DNA of 64,000 nucleotides from Achromobacter sp. RTa (GCF_000757485.1 NZ_JPYO01000019.1:62001-126000), one strand, 5' to 3'; counted from the first letter of the stretch, positions 25,332 through 34,848 are shown. Made by a program: numbers and translations. Notes: generated by a model not told the origin, from the letters alone.

Positions 25332-26423
25332 TTACGCTTGGCAGGATAGCACCACGCGTTGCAGGGCAGCGTGGGCGAACAGCTTCGCGTTCAGGGGGTG
25401 CGTGGCCAGCGCGCGCTGCTTGGTGAGCCAGCGCGCGGACTCGGCCACCCGCGCCGCGTTCATGCGCGCGGCGACTTGCGCGACGCTGCCGGCCAGGGAC
25501 GGGAAATAGCGTGCGGGAGCCCCCGCGCCGGCCAGCATCAGATCGGTGTACAGCCGCTGCAGGGCATCGATCCATTCGCTGGCGGCGACCTTTTCCAGGG
25601 CCTCGGCCAGGGTGCCCACGTCGGGCGCCTGCCCATTTGCGAGCGGGCCCACCAGTTGCGACAGCCAGGACGGGCACGCGGCTTCGCCCGACTGCGCCAG
25701 GCGCAGCGCCGCCAGCGGAGCCCCGCCCGCCGCCGCGAGCCATTCGCGCGCCGGCTCGACGTTCTGCTCGCGCAGCCACTGCAGCGCGGTGTCCGGATCC
25801 GGCGCCGGCAGCGGCAGCCGGCGGCAGCGCGACACCAGTGTCGGCAACAGGCGGTCCGGCGCATCGGCCACCAGCAGGAAGACCGTGTGCGGAGGCGGCT
25901 CTTCCAGCACCTTGAGCAAGGCGTTGGACGACACCACGTTCAAGGCATGGGCTGGATACAGCAGCGCCACGCGCCAGCCGCCGCGGTGCGTGGCGGTGTT
26001 GAACCAGGATTCCAACGAGCGGATCTGGTCGATGCGGATTTCCTTGGACGGCGCGCGCTTGGCCGCGCCGGCGGCGGGCTCGGCATCTTCGGCGGACTCG
26101 GCGGCGTCCGCCCCCTCTTCCAGCGCCACGGCTTCGGGCCGGATGCGGCGCAGGTCGGGATGGTTGCCGCTGGCGAACCAGGCGCACGCGGCGCAGTGCC
26201 CGCAGGCCAGGCCGTTCTCCGGCGTTTCGCACAGCAGGCTTGCCGCCGCGGCGACCGCGAAATCCAGCTTGCCGATGCCGGCCAGCCCATGCACCAGCCA
26301 GGCGTGGGCGAAACGGTCGCGATTGCCAAGCCAGGCGCGCGCCGTCTCCATCTGCCACGGAAGGAATTGCGGCGCGCCGGACGCGGCCGGCTGCGCGCTC
26401 TCGGATGAACGGGCCGCGTTCAT
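25332..26423 (-). CDS. holB: DNA polymerase III, delta prime subunit
   Basis: 363 residues from the ATG at 26423, which overlaps the tmk stop (ATGA). A clamp-loader AAA+ subunit. It has the degenerate P-loop HGLAGIGK, a zinc-binding group of cysteines ([16 protein letters not shown]) and the sensor-type motif [22 protein letters not shown]. An Ala/Glu-rich insertion near residues 105-125 is longer than in E. coli. The frame is open upstream inside tmk, but no start there fits the family. Second gene of the coupled mltG-tmk-holB set. Confidence 0.92.
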   Translation of the reverse strand: MNAARSSESAQPAASGAPQFLPWQMETARAWLGNRDRFAHAWLVHGLAGIGKLDFAVAAAASLLCETPENGLACGHCAACAWFASGNHPDLRRIRPEAVALEEGADAAESAEDAEPAAGAAKRAPSKEIRIDQIRSLESWFNTATHRGGWRVALLYPAHALNVVSSNALLKVLEEPPPHTVFLLVADAPDRLLPTLVSRCRRLPLPAPDPDTALQWLREQNVEPAREWLAAAGGAPLAALRLAQSGEAACPSWLSQLVGPLANGQAPDVGTLAEALEKVAASEWIDALQRLYTDLMLAGAGAPARYFPSLAGSVAQVAARMNAARVAESARWLTKQRALATHPLNAKLFAHAALQRVVLSCQA

Positions 26424-27043
26424 GCGCCCTGCCCCAGCAGTTCGCGCAACCCCGCCTCGAGCCCGGCGCGCACCTCGGCGATGGAGCGCGTGGAATCGAC
26501 GATGCGGATCCGGTCCGGATTGGCGGCCGCCCGCGCATGATAGGCCGCTCGGGTGCGCTCGAAGAAGGCCGCGCCCTCGCGCTCGAAGCGGTCGGGCTCG
26601 CGCGCGTCGGCCAGCCGCGCCCTGGCCACTTCGAGCGGCACGTCGAAGAGCCAGGTGCGGTCGGGCTGCCCCGCCTGCATCCAGTCTTCCAGCACGGCGA
26701 CGCGCTCCGCGCCCAGCCCGCGGCCGCCGCCCTGGTATGCATAGGAAGCGTCCGTGTAGCGGTCGCACACGACCCAGGCTCCGTGCGCCAGCGCAGGTTC
26801 GATCACTTGGCGGAGGTGTTCGCAGCGGGCGGCGAACATCAGCAAGGTTTCGGTATCCAGCCCCATTGGGTCGGTCAACAGCAAGGCGCGTAGCTTTTCG
26901 CCCAGCGGCGTGCCGCCGGGCTCGCGGGTGGACACCACGTCCAGGCCCTGCGCGCGCAGGAAGTCGGTGATCCAGACGGTGTGCGTGCTCTTGCCCGCGC
27001 CGTCCACGCCCTCCAGCGTAATGAAGCGTCCACGCGAGGTCAT
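26420..27043 (-). CDS. tmk: Thymidylate kinase
   Basis: 207 residues, normal length. It phosphorylates dTMP to dTDP. The P-loop GVDGAGKST (residues 12-20) follows the opening RFITLEG. The [16 protein letters not shown] motif and the LTDPMG region are also typical. Start and stop overlap mltG and holB by ATGA, so translation is coupled in the order mltG-tmk-holB. Confidence 0.96.
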   Translation of the reverse strand: MTSRGRFITLEGVDGAGKSTHTVWITDFLRAQGLDVVSTREPGGTPLGEKLRALLLTDPMGLDTETLLMFAARCEHLRQVIEPALAHGAWVVCDRYTDASYAYQGGGRGLGAERVAVLEDWMQAGQPDRTWLFDVPLEVARARLADAREPDRFEREGAAFFERTRAAYHARAAANPDRIRIVDSTRSIAEVRAGLEAGLRELLGQGA

Positions 27044-28173
27044 TGGTCTTGTCCTTGTGCTTGTACTGACGACGGGTCCTGCTCGTCGGCCGGCGCCGGC
27101 GACGGAGGCGCGACGGGAGCCGGGGCGGGCGCGGGGCTGCGGCCCTGCGCCGCGCCCGGATTCTGCCCCTGCCCGAGGATGTAGCGGGATACGTTGCGAT
27201 TGTGCTCGGACAGGCTGACCGAGAATTCGCTGGTGCCGTTGCCGCGGGAAACGAAAAAGAGGAACTTGTGCTGCTCCGGCTGCACGGCCGCCAGCAACGC
27301 CGCCCTGCCGGCCGCCGCGATGGGCGTGGGCGGCAGGCCCGGCCGCGTATAGGTGTTCCAGGGAGTATCCGTCTGCAGGTCGCGCTTGCGGATCCGCCCC
27401 TGGTAGGCCTCGCCCATGCCGTAGATCACCGTCGGATCCGTCTGCAGCAGCATGCCGACCTTCAGGCGGTTGGTGAAGACGCCGGACACGCGGCGGCGGT
27501 CGGGGCCGTGGCCCGTTTCCTTTTCAATGATGGAGGCCAGCACCAGCGCTTCGTAGGGCGTGCTCACGGGCAGGTCCGGCTGGCGCTTGGCCCAAGTGTC
27601 GTCCAGGATGCGCTGGCCTTCCTGGTACGCGCGACGCAGCAGGTCGAAATCGGTGCTGCCCGGCGTGAAGATATACGTATCGGGGAAGAACAGCCCCTCG
27701 GGATGCTTGATGCTGGAGCCCAGGCGTTCCATGAGCTCCTCGTCGGTGACGTCGCCCAGCGTCTGCTTGACGTCGGGGTTGGCGCGCAGCGCCTGGCGGA
27801 TCTGCCGGTAGGTCCAGCCCTCCAGGAAGGTAATCTGCCGCTGCGTCATGTCGCCGCGGGCCAGCCGCTCCAGCAGGCGCCACGGCGTATCGCCGTTGAT
27901 CGCCTGGTAGCCGCCAGCCTTCATCTGCTTGTCCAGCTCGGACAGCCGCGCCATCCACACGAAACCTGGCTCCCACACCGGCACGCCGGCCTCGTTCAGC
28001 GCGCGCGCGACCGTGCGCGGACTGCTGCCCGGCTCCACCACGAAATCGATCTTGTCGGCCGACAATTGCATGGGCCTGTGCATCCAGTGCCAGGCGGCGC
28101 CCACGGCGGCGGCGGCAGCCAGCACGATGAGCAGGACAAACCACAAGACGTAAAAACTGAGTCGCTTCTTCAT
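27040..28173 (-). CDS. mltG: Endolytic murein transglycosylase
   Basis: 377 residues. One N-terminal membrane helix (residues about 5-25) anchors a periplasmic YceG domain that cuts growing glycan strands. The catalytic glutamate lies in [10 protein letters not shown], followed by [25 protein letters not shown], all as in E. coli MltG. The tail after [10 protein letters not shown] is a Pro/Ala/Gln-rich stretch of about 40 residues not found in E. coli. In E. coli pabC precedes mltG; here the divergent ygfZ lies upstream instead. Confidence 0.94.
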   Translation of the reverse strand: MKKRLSFYVLWFVLLIVLAAAAAVGAAWHWMHRPMQLSADKIDFVVEPGSSPRTVARALNEAGVPVWEPGFVWMARLSELDKQMKAGGYQAINGDTPWRLLERLARGDMTQRQITFLEGWTYRQIRQALRANPDVKQTLGDVTDEELMERLGSSIKHPEGLFFPDTYIFTPGSTDFDLLRRAYQEGQRILDDTWAKRQPDLPVSTPYEALVLASIIEKETGHGPDRRRVSGVFTNRLKVGMLLQTDPTVIYGMGEAYQGRIRKRDLQTDTPWNTYTRPGLPPTPIAAAGRAALLAAVQPEQHKFLFFVSRGNGTSEFSVSLSEHNRNVSRYILGQGQNPGAAQGRSPAPAPAPVAPPSPAPADEQDPSSVQAQGQDQ

Positions 28174-28326
28174 AAGTTGTGGAAGTTTAATTGATCGCGC
28201 GAGCCTGTCGCGCCAAAAGAGGGGCCGGAGCGCGCAGCCCGCCCCTTTGCCCGACGGGGGCTTGGCCCTGCGCGCCGGGGAACGCGGCTATCATTTGCAC
28301 TTTGATGACGCGATAACACCGCCGCC

Positions 28327-29328
28327 ATGCACGCTTTCCATTCTTCGATTCCCGCGCGCGCCGAAGGTTGCGCGCAATGCGCGCCGCTGGATGATTTCCT
28401 GGTTTTCGCCGCTTCCGGCGCGGACGCCCTGACCTTCCTGCACGGCCAGTTGACGCAGGACGTCACGGGCCTGCCCTCGCACTCCGCCCGGCTGGCCGGC
28501 TACTGCACCGCCAAGGGCCGCCTGCTGGCAACCCTTGTGATGTGGCGCGCGGCGCCCGCGGATGCGGACGACGCCCCCCGCCTCTACGGCCTGGTCCGCC
28601 AGGACCTCGCCCAGGCCCTGATCAAGCGCCTGTCGATGTTCGTGCTGCGCGCCAAGGCCAAGCTGGCGGCCACGCCGCTGCACGTGGCCGGCGTGCTGGC
28701 CACTGCGGAGCAGGCCGCTGCGCTGGAAGCGGCGGCCGGCCCCCTGCCCCGCACGCCGTGGCAACGCGCCGACCTGCCGTCGGGCACCTGGATCGCCGCG
28801 CCGTCCGCCGATGCGCGCCTGCGCTGGTGGTGGATCGCCTCTGACGCGCAGCTGGAAAACGCGGCCCCGCTGGCCGGCGCGCTCGGGCTGGCGTCCGCCG
28901 CCCAATGGCATGCCGCCGATCTCGCCGCGGGCATTCCGTGGATCACCACGGCCACCCAGGACACCTTCATCCCTCAAACGGTCAACCTGGACCTGATCGA
29001 GGGCGTCAGCTTCACCAAGGGCTGTTATCCCGGCCAGGAAGTCGTGGCGCGCAGCCACTACCGCGGCACGGTCAAGCGGCGCATGGCGTACGGCACCATC
29101 GCCGACGCAGCCACGCCAGGCGCGGCCCTGGCCGGCGTGGACGTATACGATGCCACCCAGCCCGGCGAACCCACCGGCCGCATCGTGGACGCCGCCAGCG
29201 AACAAGGCGTGGTGTCGGTGCTGTTCGAAACCGCTTTGGCCGCGCTGCCGGAAGGCGATCTGCGGCTGGGCGCCGCGGACGGCCCGCGCATTTCCGCCGC
29301 CCCGCTGCCCTATTCCATCACGCCCTGA
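28327..29328 (+). CDS. ygfZ: Folate-binding protein YgfZ (iron-sulfur cluster maintenance)
   Basis: 333 residues. A GcvT-like fold with the YgfZ/CAF17 signature KGCYPGQE near residue 231, holding the conserved cysteine. The N-terminal part has LTFLHGQLTQDVTGL, as in the family. YgfZ uses tetrahydrofolate and supports the function of some Fe-S enzymes such as MiaB. The gene is divergent from mltG across 153 bases. Confidence 0.93.
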   Translation: MHAFHSSIPARAEGCAQCAPLDDFLVFAASGADALTFLHGQLTQDVTGLPSHSARLAGYCTAKGRLLATLVMWRAAPADADDAPRLYGLVRQDLAQALIKRLSMFVLRAKAKLAATPLHVAGVLATAEQAAALEAAAGPLPRTPWQRADLPSGTWIAAPSADARLRWWWIASDAQLENAAPLAGALGLASAAQWHAADLAAGIPWITTATQDTFIPQTVNLDLIEGVSFTKGCYPGQEVVARSHYRGTVKRRMAYGTIADAATPGAALAGVDVYDATQPGEPTGRIVDAASEQGVVSVLFETALAALPEGDLRLGAADGPRISAAPLPYSITP

Positions 29329-29377
29329 GCCGCCCCGCCGGCCTCGACGCATCCGCGCGGAGCCCGGCCGGGGAATC

Positions 29378-30067
29378 CTAGACGGCCACGCCGAACAGCG
29401 CGCCCACGGCGGTGGTCGCCGCCATCGCCAAGGCGCCCAGGATCGTCACGCGCAACGCGGCCGGCCCCTTCGGCGCGCCTCCAGCCCCGGCGGCCAGGGC
29501 TCCCAGCCCCGCCAGGCAGACCACCGACGCTCCGATGACCCAGCCGATCAGCTGCGGCACGGGCGCCAGCGCGGCCACCAGCAAGGGCAAGGCCGCGCCG
29601 CCGGCGAACGACGCAGCCGACGCCACCGCAGCCTGCACCGGTCGCGCGCGATTGTGTATGGAAATGCCCAATTCGTCGCGGGCATGCGCATCGAGCGCAT
29701 CGTGGCTGGTCAACTGGCTCGCCACCTGGGTCGCCAGGTCCCGGGTGAGGCCGCGCGCCACGTAGATATCGATCAGCTCGGCAAGCTCCTCGGTGGAGTT
29801 GCGCTTCAGCGACCGTTGCTCCAGCCGCAGGTCCGCCGCCTCGGTATCGGCCTGGGAGCGCACCGATACATATTCCCCGGCCGCCATCGACAGCGCCCCG
29901 GCCACCAGCCCCGCCAGCCCCGAGGTGAGGATGGCGCCATGGGTGGCCTGCGCGGCCGCGACGCCGGTGATGAGGCTGGCGGTAGACACGATGCCGTCGT
30001 TTGCGCCGAGCACGGCCGCACGCAGCCAATTGCTGCGGAAAATCCGATGATGTTCTCTAGGAGGCAT
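29378..30067 (-). CDS. VIT1/CCC1 family membrane transporter
   Basis: 229 residues with five predicted membrane helices. The first helix carries LGANDGIVSTASLITGVAAA and the second SMAAGEYVSVRSQADTE, both hallmarks of VIT/CCC1 proteins that move iron or manganese out of the cytosol. The hydrophilic middle (residues 75-140) lacks a ferritin-like domain. The last three helices are Ala/Gly-rich. No Fur or manganese regulatory site was recognised. It is convergent with ygfZ. Confidence 0.9.
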   Translation of the reverse strand: MPPREHHRIFRSNWLRAAVLGANDGIVSTASLITGVAAAQATHGAILTSGLAGLVAGALSMAAGEYVSVRSQADTEAADLRLEQRSLKRNSTEELAELIDIYVARGLTRDLATQVASQLTSHDALDAHARDELGISIHNRARPVQAAVASAASFAGGAALPLLVAALAPVPQLIGWVIGASVVCLAGLGALAAGAGGAPKGPAALRVTILGALAMAATTAVGALFGVAV

Positions 30068-30126
30068 TGCCAGCTACCCATGCTACGCGCGACGAACCGC
30101 GCGGCAGGACTGCCCCGGTGGGCAGG

Positions 30127-30144
30127 CCCCGCCGCGCGGCGGGG
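30127..30144 (-). terminator. Possible hairpin after the PaaI-type thioesterase gene
   Basis: A perfect 18-bp palindrome, CCCCGCCGCGCGGCGGGG, lies one base past the stop codon on the minus strand. No T-run follows, so it may stabilise the mRNA end rather than terminate. Confidence 0.4.
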
Positions 30145-30145
30145 T

Positions 30146-30583
30146 TCAGCGCGGCGTCACGCGCACCGCGGTAAGCAAGCCTATCACGCAAAGGGTGGCC
30201 TGCTCGCCCTCGTACGCATGCACTTCGACCTGGCAGATCGACAGGCGCTTTCCCGGCTTGACCACGCGGCCGCTGGCCACGTAGCGGTCGCCCTTGGCGG
30301 GCGCCAGGAAATTCATCTTGAACTCCGACGTCAGCACGTCCTCGCCCGGTTCGAACAGCGTGTAGGCGGCATAGCCGCCGGCGCTGTCCGCGATGGTCGT
30401 GGAAATGCCGGCATGCAGGAAGCCGTTCTGCTGGCAGAGGTCGGCGCGGTACGGCAGCACGATATCCACCCGCCCGGGCTCCACCACGTCCAGCCCCGCC
30501 CCCAGCAGGGCCATGATGCTTTGCCGGTCAAAGCTGCTCTTGACCCGCGAGGCCGCGTCTTCCGATGCCTGGATGTGCGCCAT
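30146..30583 (-). CDS. PaaI family hotdog thioesterase
   Basis: 145 residues from the ATG at 30583, which has AGGA seven bases upstream; a GTG at 30598 would overlap mmsB more. The hotdog fold shows LPYRADLCQQNGFLHAGISTTIADSAGGYAA, with the N-G-F-x-H-x-G motif and likely catalytic Asp of PaaI enzymes. They hydrolyse acyl-CoA esters that build up during degradation pathways. It is the last gene of the valine operon, one base past the mmsB stop, suggesting removal of stray CoA intermediates. Confidence 0.87.
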   Translation of the reverse strand: MAHIQASEDAASRVKSSFDRQSIMALLGAGLDVVEPGRVDIVLPYRADLCQQNGFLHAGISTTIADSAGGYAAYTLFEPGEDVLTSEFKMNFLAPAKGDRYVASGRVVKPGKRLSICQVEVHAYEGEQATLCVIGLLTAVRVTPR

Positions 30584-30584
30584 G

Positions 30585-31475
30585 TCAGTCCTGCTCACGC
30601 TTGACGAGGTTGACGATGCTGGAGAAATCCAGCTTGCCCGACCCGCCCGCGCTATGCAGGGAATAGAGATTGCGCGCCAGCTCGCCCAGCGGGATCGAGG
30701 CCCGCGCCGAAAGCGCCGCCTCGGCCGCCAGGCCCAGGTCCTTGAGCATCAAGTCCACGCCGAAGCCGCCCGCGTAGCCCTTGGACGCCGGCGCGTGGTC
30801 CATCACGCCGGGCCAGGGGTTGTAGAGTTCGGTTGCCCAGTTGCGGCCGGAGCTCTTGGCGATGATGTCCGACAGCACCTTGGGATCCAGCCCGTTGGCC
30901 ACGCCCAGAGCCAGCGCCTCGGACGTGCCGGCCATCAGGATGCCCAACAGCATGTTGTTGCAGATCTTGGCCACCTGGCCGGCGCCCGCCGGGCCGGCGT
31001 GGAAGATGTTCTTGCCCATTTTCTCCAGCACCGGGCGGGCCCGCTCCAACGCCGCGGCCTGGCCGCCGACGATGAACGTCAGCGTGCCGGCGGCCGCCCC
31101 GCCCGTGCCGCCCGAAACGGGCGCATCGATCATGGCGATGCCCCGCACCTCGGCGGCCTGGGCCACCTTGCGCGCCGAATCCGGAGCGATGGTGCTGCAT
31201 TCGATGACCAGCGCCGAGGACGGGATCTTGCCCAGCAGGTCCTCGCCCAGGTACAGCCCCTCCACGTGCTTGCTGGCCGGAAGCATGGAAATCACCACCT
31301 CGGCGCCCTTGACCGCCTCGGCAGCGGAAGCCGCGGCCTTGGCGCCGGCGTCGGTCAACCCTTTCACGGCTGCCGGCACCAGGTCGAAAACCGTCAGGCT
31401 ATGGCCGGCCTTGACCAGGTTCAATGCCATAGGCGCGCCCATGTTGCCCAATCCGATAAACGCGATACTGCTCAT
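30585..31475 (-). CDS. mmsB: 3-hydroxyisobutyrate dehydrogenase
   Basis: 296 residues. NAD-dependent oxidation of 3-hydroxyisobutyrate to methylmalonate semialdehyde in valine breakdown. The dinucleotide site GLGNMG (9-14) comes first. The substrate-binding signature is IDAPVSGGTGGAAAGTL, and the catalytic lysine lies in GQVAKICNNMLL. Length and motifs match the beta-hydroxyacid dehydrogenase family closely. It is third in the operon after the acyl-CoA dehydrogenase and hydrolase genes, 83 bases behind the latter. Confidence 0.93.
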   Translation of the reverse strand: MSSIAFIGLGNMGAPMALNLVKAGHSLTVFDLVPAAVKGLTDAGAKAAASAAEAVKGAEVVISMLPASKHVEGLYLGEDLLGKIPSSALVIECSTIAPDSARKVAQAAEVRGIAMIDAPVSGGTGGAAAGTLTFIVGGQAAALERARPVLEKMGKNIFHAGPAGAGQVAKICNNMLLGILMAGTSEALALGVANGLDPKVLSDIIAKSSGRNWATELYNPWPGVMDHAPASKGYAGGFGVDLMLKDLGLAAEAALSARASIPLGELARNLYSLHSAGGSGKLDFSSIVNLVKREQD

Positions 31476-31558
31476 GATGTCTTGTCTCCTGTTGCCAATG
31501 CTGTAGGTATGGAATCATCGTGTACTGCGTAATGGGCGCCGGCGCCGCCCCGGACGGG

Positions 31559-32734
31559 CTATCGCCCTTCCTTGCCCAGGTCCGCAAGCGGATGGGGCTC
31601 GCCTTCCGGCCAGGGCTCGTCGAAGAACTTCTGCACCCAGGCGTCGGTGGCCATGTCCATCACCGCGGGATTCCAGCGCGGCTTCTTGTCCTTGTCGATG
31701 AGCAGCGCGCGGATGCCTTCCGCGAAATCGCCATGCGCCGTGCAGGCCAACGCCGCGATGTATTCGGCGCGGAACACGTCGTCCAGCGAGCGCAGGCGCA
31801 TGCGCTGCTGCAGCGCGAACGACAGGCGCACCGAGCCCGGCGAACCCGCCAGCATCGTCGACGCCGCGCGGGCCAGCCAGGGATCCTCGTGGTCTTTCAA
31901 CGCGGCCAGCTCTTCGTAGATGTCATCCAGCCGGTTGCCGCTGCACAGGCTGTTGATCAGGAAGGAGTGCTGGCGCAGGTTGCCGCCCTCGAGCGGCGTC
32001 TGCGGCTCGAGCGCCGCCAGCGCGCGGCGCAGCAGGCCGTCGTTGATCGAGCGCGGGGGAATGGCGTCTTCGGACGCGCCCGCCGCCTGGCCGGCCCAGG
32101 GCTGCTCCTGCAGCGAAGCGAGCAGCTTGGGCCAGTCCGCGTGATTCAGGCGGAAATCCGCCAGGCCGGCGAAGAAGGCGTCGGCCGTGTTCATGTGCGC
32201 GCCCGTCAGCGCCAGGAACAATCCGATCCGGCCCGGCATGCGGTTGAGCAGCCAGCTGCCGCCGACGTCGGGGAACAGGCCGATCGTGACCTCTGGCATC
32301 GCCAGCCGCGAAGACTCGCTGACCACCCGGTGGCTGGCTCCCATCATCAGGCCGATCCCGCCGCCCATGACGATGCCGTGGCCCCAGCACAGCACGGGCT
32401 TGGGATAGGTGTGGATGCGGTAGTCCAGCCGGTATTCGTGCTCGAAGAAGCGCCGCGCATAGGCGTTGCTCCAGCCGGACTTGCCCGTGTTCTCTTGCAT
32501 GCTGCGGTAAAGCCCGTGCAGGTCGCCGCCGGCGCAGAACGCCTTTTCGCCCGCGCCCTGCAGGACCACCAGCGCCACTCCCGGGTCGTTCGCCCAGGTA
32601 TCCAGCTGCGCGGCCAGCAAGTCCACCATCTCCAGCGACAGGCCATTCAGGGTCTGCGGCGAATTCAGCGTCGCGATCCCGAAGCGCATTCCATTGGCAG
32701 CGGCTTTTTCTTCGAACAGCACCGGTGCGTTCAT
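31559..32734 (-). CDS. 3-hydroxyisobutyryl-CoA hydrolase (crotonase superfamily)
   Basis: 391 residues from the ATG at 32734, which overlaps the stop of the acyl-CoA dehydrogenase gene (ATGA). Crotonase fold with GEKAFCAGGDLHGLY (first oxyanion residue), KPVLCWGHGIVMGGGIGL and the acid region SRLAMPEVTIGLFPDVGGSW typical of 3-hydroxyisobutyryl-CoA hydrolases. The C-terminal domain of about 150 residues is longer than in simple enoyl-CoA hydratases, which supports the hydrolase call. It releases 3-hydroxyisobutyrate for MmsB. Confidence 0.9.
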   Translation of the reverse strand: MNAPVLFEEKAAANGMRFGIATLNSPQTLNGLSLEMVDLLAAQLDTWANDPGVALVVLQGAGEKAFCAGGDLHGLYRSMQENTGKSGWSNAYARRFFEHEYRLDYRIHTYPKPVLCWGHGIVMGGGIGLMMGASHRVVSESSRLAMPEVTIGLFPDVGGSWLLNRMPGRIGLFLALTGAHMNTADAFFAGLADFRLNHADWPKLLASLQEQPWAGQAAGASEDAIPPRSINDGLLRRALAALEPQTPLEGGNLRQHSFLINSLCSGNRLDDIYEELAALKDHEDPWLARAASTMLAGSPGSVRLSFALQQRMRLRSLDDVFRAEYIAALACTAHGDFAEGIRALLIDKDKKPRWNPAVMDMATDAWVQKFFDEPWPEGEPHPLADLGKEGR

Positions 32735-33885
32735 CTTATGTCGGCTCCTTTTTCCAACAATTGGCGGGAAATGATCACTCGCATGATCTCGTTGGTTCCC
32801 TCCAGAATCTGATGAACGCGAGTATCGCGCACCAGGCGCTCCAAGGGATAGTCCCGCAGGTATCCGTAGCCGCCATGAATCTGCTGCGCGTCCAGGCAAA
32901 TCTGGAAACCCATGTCGGTAGCGAAGCGCTTCGCCATCGCGCAGTAGGTCGCCGCGTCCGGCGCGCCCGCATCCAGCTTGCACGCCGCCAGGCGCACCAT
33001 CTGGCGAGCCGCCACCAGATGCGTGGCCATGTCGGCCAGCTTGAATTGCAAAGCCTGGAATTCGGCCAGGCGCCGGTTGAACTGCCTGCGCTCGTCCATG
33101 TAGCGCCGGGCGGCGTCCAGCGCGCCCTGCGCCGCGCCCACCGAGCAGGTGCCGATATTGATGCGGCCGCCGTCCAGGCCTTTCATCGCGATTTTGAAGC
33201 CCTCGCCTTCCTGGCCCAGCATATTGGCGGCCGGCACGCGGACGTTCTCGAACGTGATCGGACGGGTGGACTGGCTGTTCCAGCCCATTTTCTCTTCCTT
33301 GCGCCCGTAGCCGATCCCCTCGCTGTCCGCAGGTATGGCGAACGCGCTGATGCCGCTGGCGCCCTCGCCGCCGGTGCGCGCCATGACCACCAGCAGGTCC
33401 GTGTCGCCGCCGCCCGAGATGAAGGCCTTGGCGCCATTGACGATGTAGTCGTCGCCGTCGCGCTGCGCGCGCGTGGAGAGGGAGGCGGCGTCGGAGCCCG
33501 CGCCCGGCTCGGTCAGGCAGTACGAGGCCAGCTTCTGGCCGCTGGCCAGCATAGGCCCCCAGGCCTCGCGCAGCCCCGGCTGCCCCCATTTGCCCACCAT
33601 CCAGGTGGCCATGTTGTGGATCGTCAGGAACGCCGTGGTGGACGGATCGACCGCCGCCATTTCCTCGAACACCAGGGTGGCGTCCAGGCGCGGCAGCCCC
33701 AGGCCGCCGATGTCCTCGCTGGCGTAAATGGCGCAGAAGCCCATCTCGCCCGCGCGGGCGAAGGCCTCGCGCGGGAAGATGCCCTCCGCGTCCCAGTGCG
33801 CGGCGTGGGGAGCCAGCTCGCCCTCCGCGTAGTCGCGCGCGGCCTGCGCGAACGCGCGCTGTTCGTCGGTCAGTTCCAAGTCCAC
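32731..33885 (-). CDS. Acyl-CoA dehydrogenase, likely isobutyryl-CoA dehydrogenase
   Basis: 384 residues. FAD-dependent desaturation of a short-chain acyl-CoA. It shows CLTEPGAGSDAASL-type motif (YCLTEPGAGSDAASLSTRA) and the C-terminal QILEGTNEIMRV with catalytic Glu362. The operon partners (3-hydroxyisobutyryl-CoA hydrolase, mmsB) point to isobutyryl-CoA as substrate. An enoyl-CoA hydratase and mmsA are missing here and must be elsewhere. A LiuR-like palindrome lies about 84 bases before the start. Confidence 0.9.
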   Translation of the reverse strand: MDLELTDEQRAFAQAARDYAEGELAPHAAHWDAEGIFPREAFARAGEMGFCAIYASEDIGGLGLPRLDATLVFEEMAAVDPSTTAFLTIHNMATWMVGKWGQPGLREAWGPMLASGQKLASYCLTEPGAGSDAASLSTRAQRDGDDYIVNGAKAFISGGGDTDLLVVMARTGGEGASGISAFAIPADSEGIGYGRKEEKMGWNSQSTRPITFENVRVPAANMLGQEGEGFKIAMKGLDGGRINIGTCSVGAAQGALDAARRYMDERRQFNRRLAEFQALQFKLADMATHLVAARQMVRLAACKLDAGAPDAATYCAMAKRFATDMGFQICLDAQQIHGGYGYLRDYPLERLVRDTRVHQILEGTNEIMRVIISRQLLEKGADIR

Positions 33886-33968
33886 AGCCTGTCTCCTGTT
33901 GTAGTCGGTATTGTCTGTTGGCGTTGCTGCCGTCTCGTGAACGCCAGCATGCCGATTTTGGCATGACG

Positions 33969-33984
33969 TTGACGTAAACGTAAA
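33969..33984 (-). promoter_or_regulatory. LiuR-like (MerR-type) operator upstream of the valine operon
   Basis: TTGACGTAAACGTAAA is a near-perfect dyad (TTKACGT-AA-ACGTMAA). It resembles from memory the sites of LiuR, a MerR-family regulator of branched-chain amino acid breakdown in proteobacteria. It lies about 84 bases before the acyl-CoA dehydrogenase start. Two more inverted repeats flank it: CATGCC/GGCATG (33948-33965) and GCGTAA/TTACGC (33986-34008). Assignment to LiuR is inference. Confidence 0.5.
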
Positions 33985-34076
33985 TGCGTAACCACGTTTA
34001 TGTTACGCCCGAAGCGCCAGCGCGATTTGTCTTACCCGCGACAATGTTTCCCCGGGTTTCCACCGGGGCGGGCCGG

Positions 34077-34424
34077 CTACAGCAGGCCGGCCGGGCGGAT
34101 GCGCCCGTTCCTGGCCGTCTTGGCGCGGCGGTGCTCCGCGCGGCGGCGGCGCGATTCCTTGGGGTCGAAGGTCAGGCCGCGGTAGATCTCCACGCGATCG
34201 CCGTCGGCCAGCACGGCCTGGGGCTCGGTGGCGCGCCCGAAAATGCCCACGCCGCGCTCCCAGGGCCGCACCACCGGGAAGGCATCGGCAAAACCGCTGG
34301 CCGCCAGCGCATCCGCAACGGTGGCGCCCTCGGGCAGGCGCAGCTCGCGCATCCAGACGTGGCCTGGCAAGGCGTAGCAGACGCTGACGCTCAACTGCCG
34401 CGCCGGGGACGGCTCATTCGCCAT
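34077..34424 (-). CDS. rnfH: RnfH family protein (UPF0125)
   Basis: 115 residues with a beta-grasp ubiquitin-like fold. The opening LSVSVCYALPGHVWMRELRLPEGATVADAL and the later VGIFGRATEPQAVLADGDRVEIYRGLTFDPKE are characteristic. Its job is not settled. It overlaps ratA by 11 bases, the standard pairing of these genes, and its last residues are Arg-rich. Confidence 0.92.
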   Translation of the reverse strand: MANEPSPARQLSVSVCYALPGHVWMRELRLPEGATVADALAASGFADAFPVVRPWERGVGIFGRATEPQAVLADGDRVEIYRGLTFDPKESRRRRAEHRRAKTARNGRIRPAGLL

Positions 34425-34848
34425 ACTTGGCCTGCGCGCGCTTGGTGAAGGAATCTATGAAGCTGGTGGCGATGCGGTTGAACACCGGCCCCACCACCAT
34501 CTCTAGCGCCCGGTTGGAGAACGCGTATTCCATGGTGAAGAGCACTTTGCAGGCATCTTCGGCCAGCGGCTGGAATTCCCAATGCCCGACCAGGCTGGAG
34601 AACGGGCCGTCGACCAGTTCCAGGTCGATCCGGTCGGGATAGGCGTGGGTATTGCGCGTGGTGAAGCGCTGCTTCATGCCCGCGAAACTGATCAGGATGG
34701 AAGCCTGCATGCCGTGCTCGTCCCGGGTCTGCACCTCGGTGCCGCCGCACCACGGCATGAACTCGGGGTACTTCTCCACGTCGGCGACCAGATCGAACAT
34801 CTGGGCGGCGCTGTACGGCACCAGGACGGATCGTTGTACTTTGTGCAT
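34414..34848 (-). CDS. ratA: RatA / Coq10-like START-domain protein
   Basis: 144 residues. The START/SRPBCC fold begins MHKVQRSVLVPYSAAQMFDLVADVEKYPEF, followed by LVDGPFSSLVGHWEFQP, as in RatA and Coq10. E. coli RatA was reported to block 70S ribosome formation, while the homologous Coq10 binds ubiquinone; either role is possible. The ratA-rnfH pair divergent from smpB is a widely kept arrangement. The gap to smpB is 104 bases. Confidence 0.92.
   Translation of the reverse strand: MHKVQRSVLVPYSAAQMFDLVADVEKYPEFMPWCGGTEVQTRDEHGMQASILISFAGMKQRFTTRNTHAYPDRIDLELVDGPFSSLVGHWEFQPLAEDACKVLFTMEYAFSNRALEMVVGPVFNRIATSFIDSFTKRAQAKYGE

Noticed and set aside
31559-33964. A single 801-residue minus-strand frame that could suggest a fusion protein
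   Set aside because: The upstream half is out of frame with the true acyl-CoA dehydrogenase; the hydrolase starts at the ATG at 32734, which overlaps the dehydrogenase stop.
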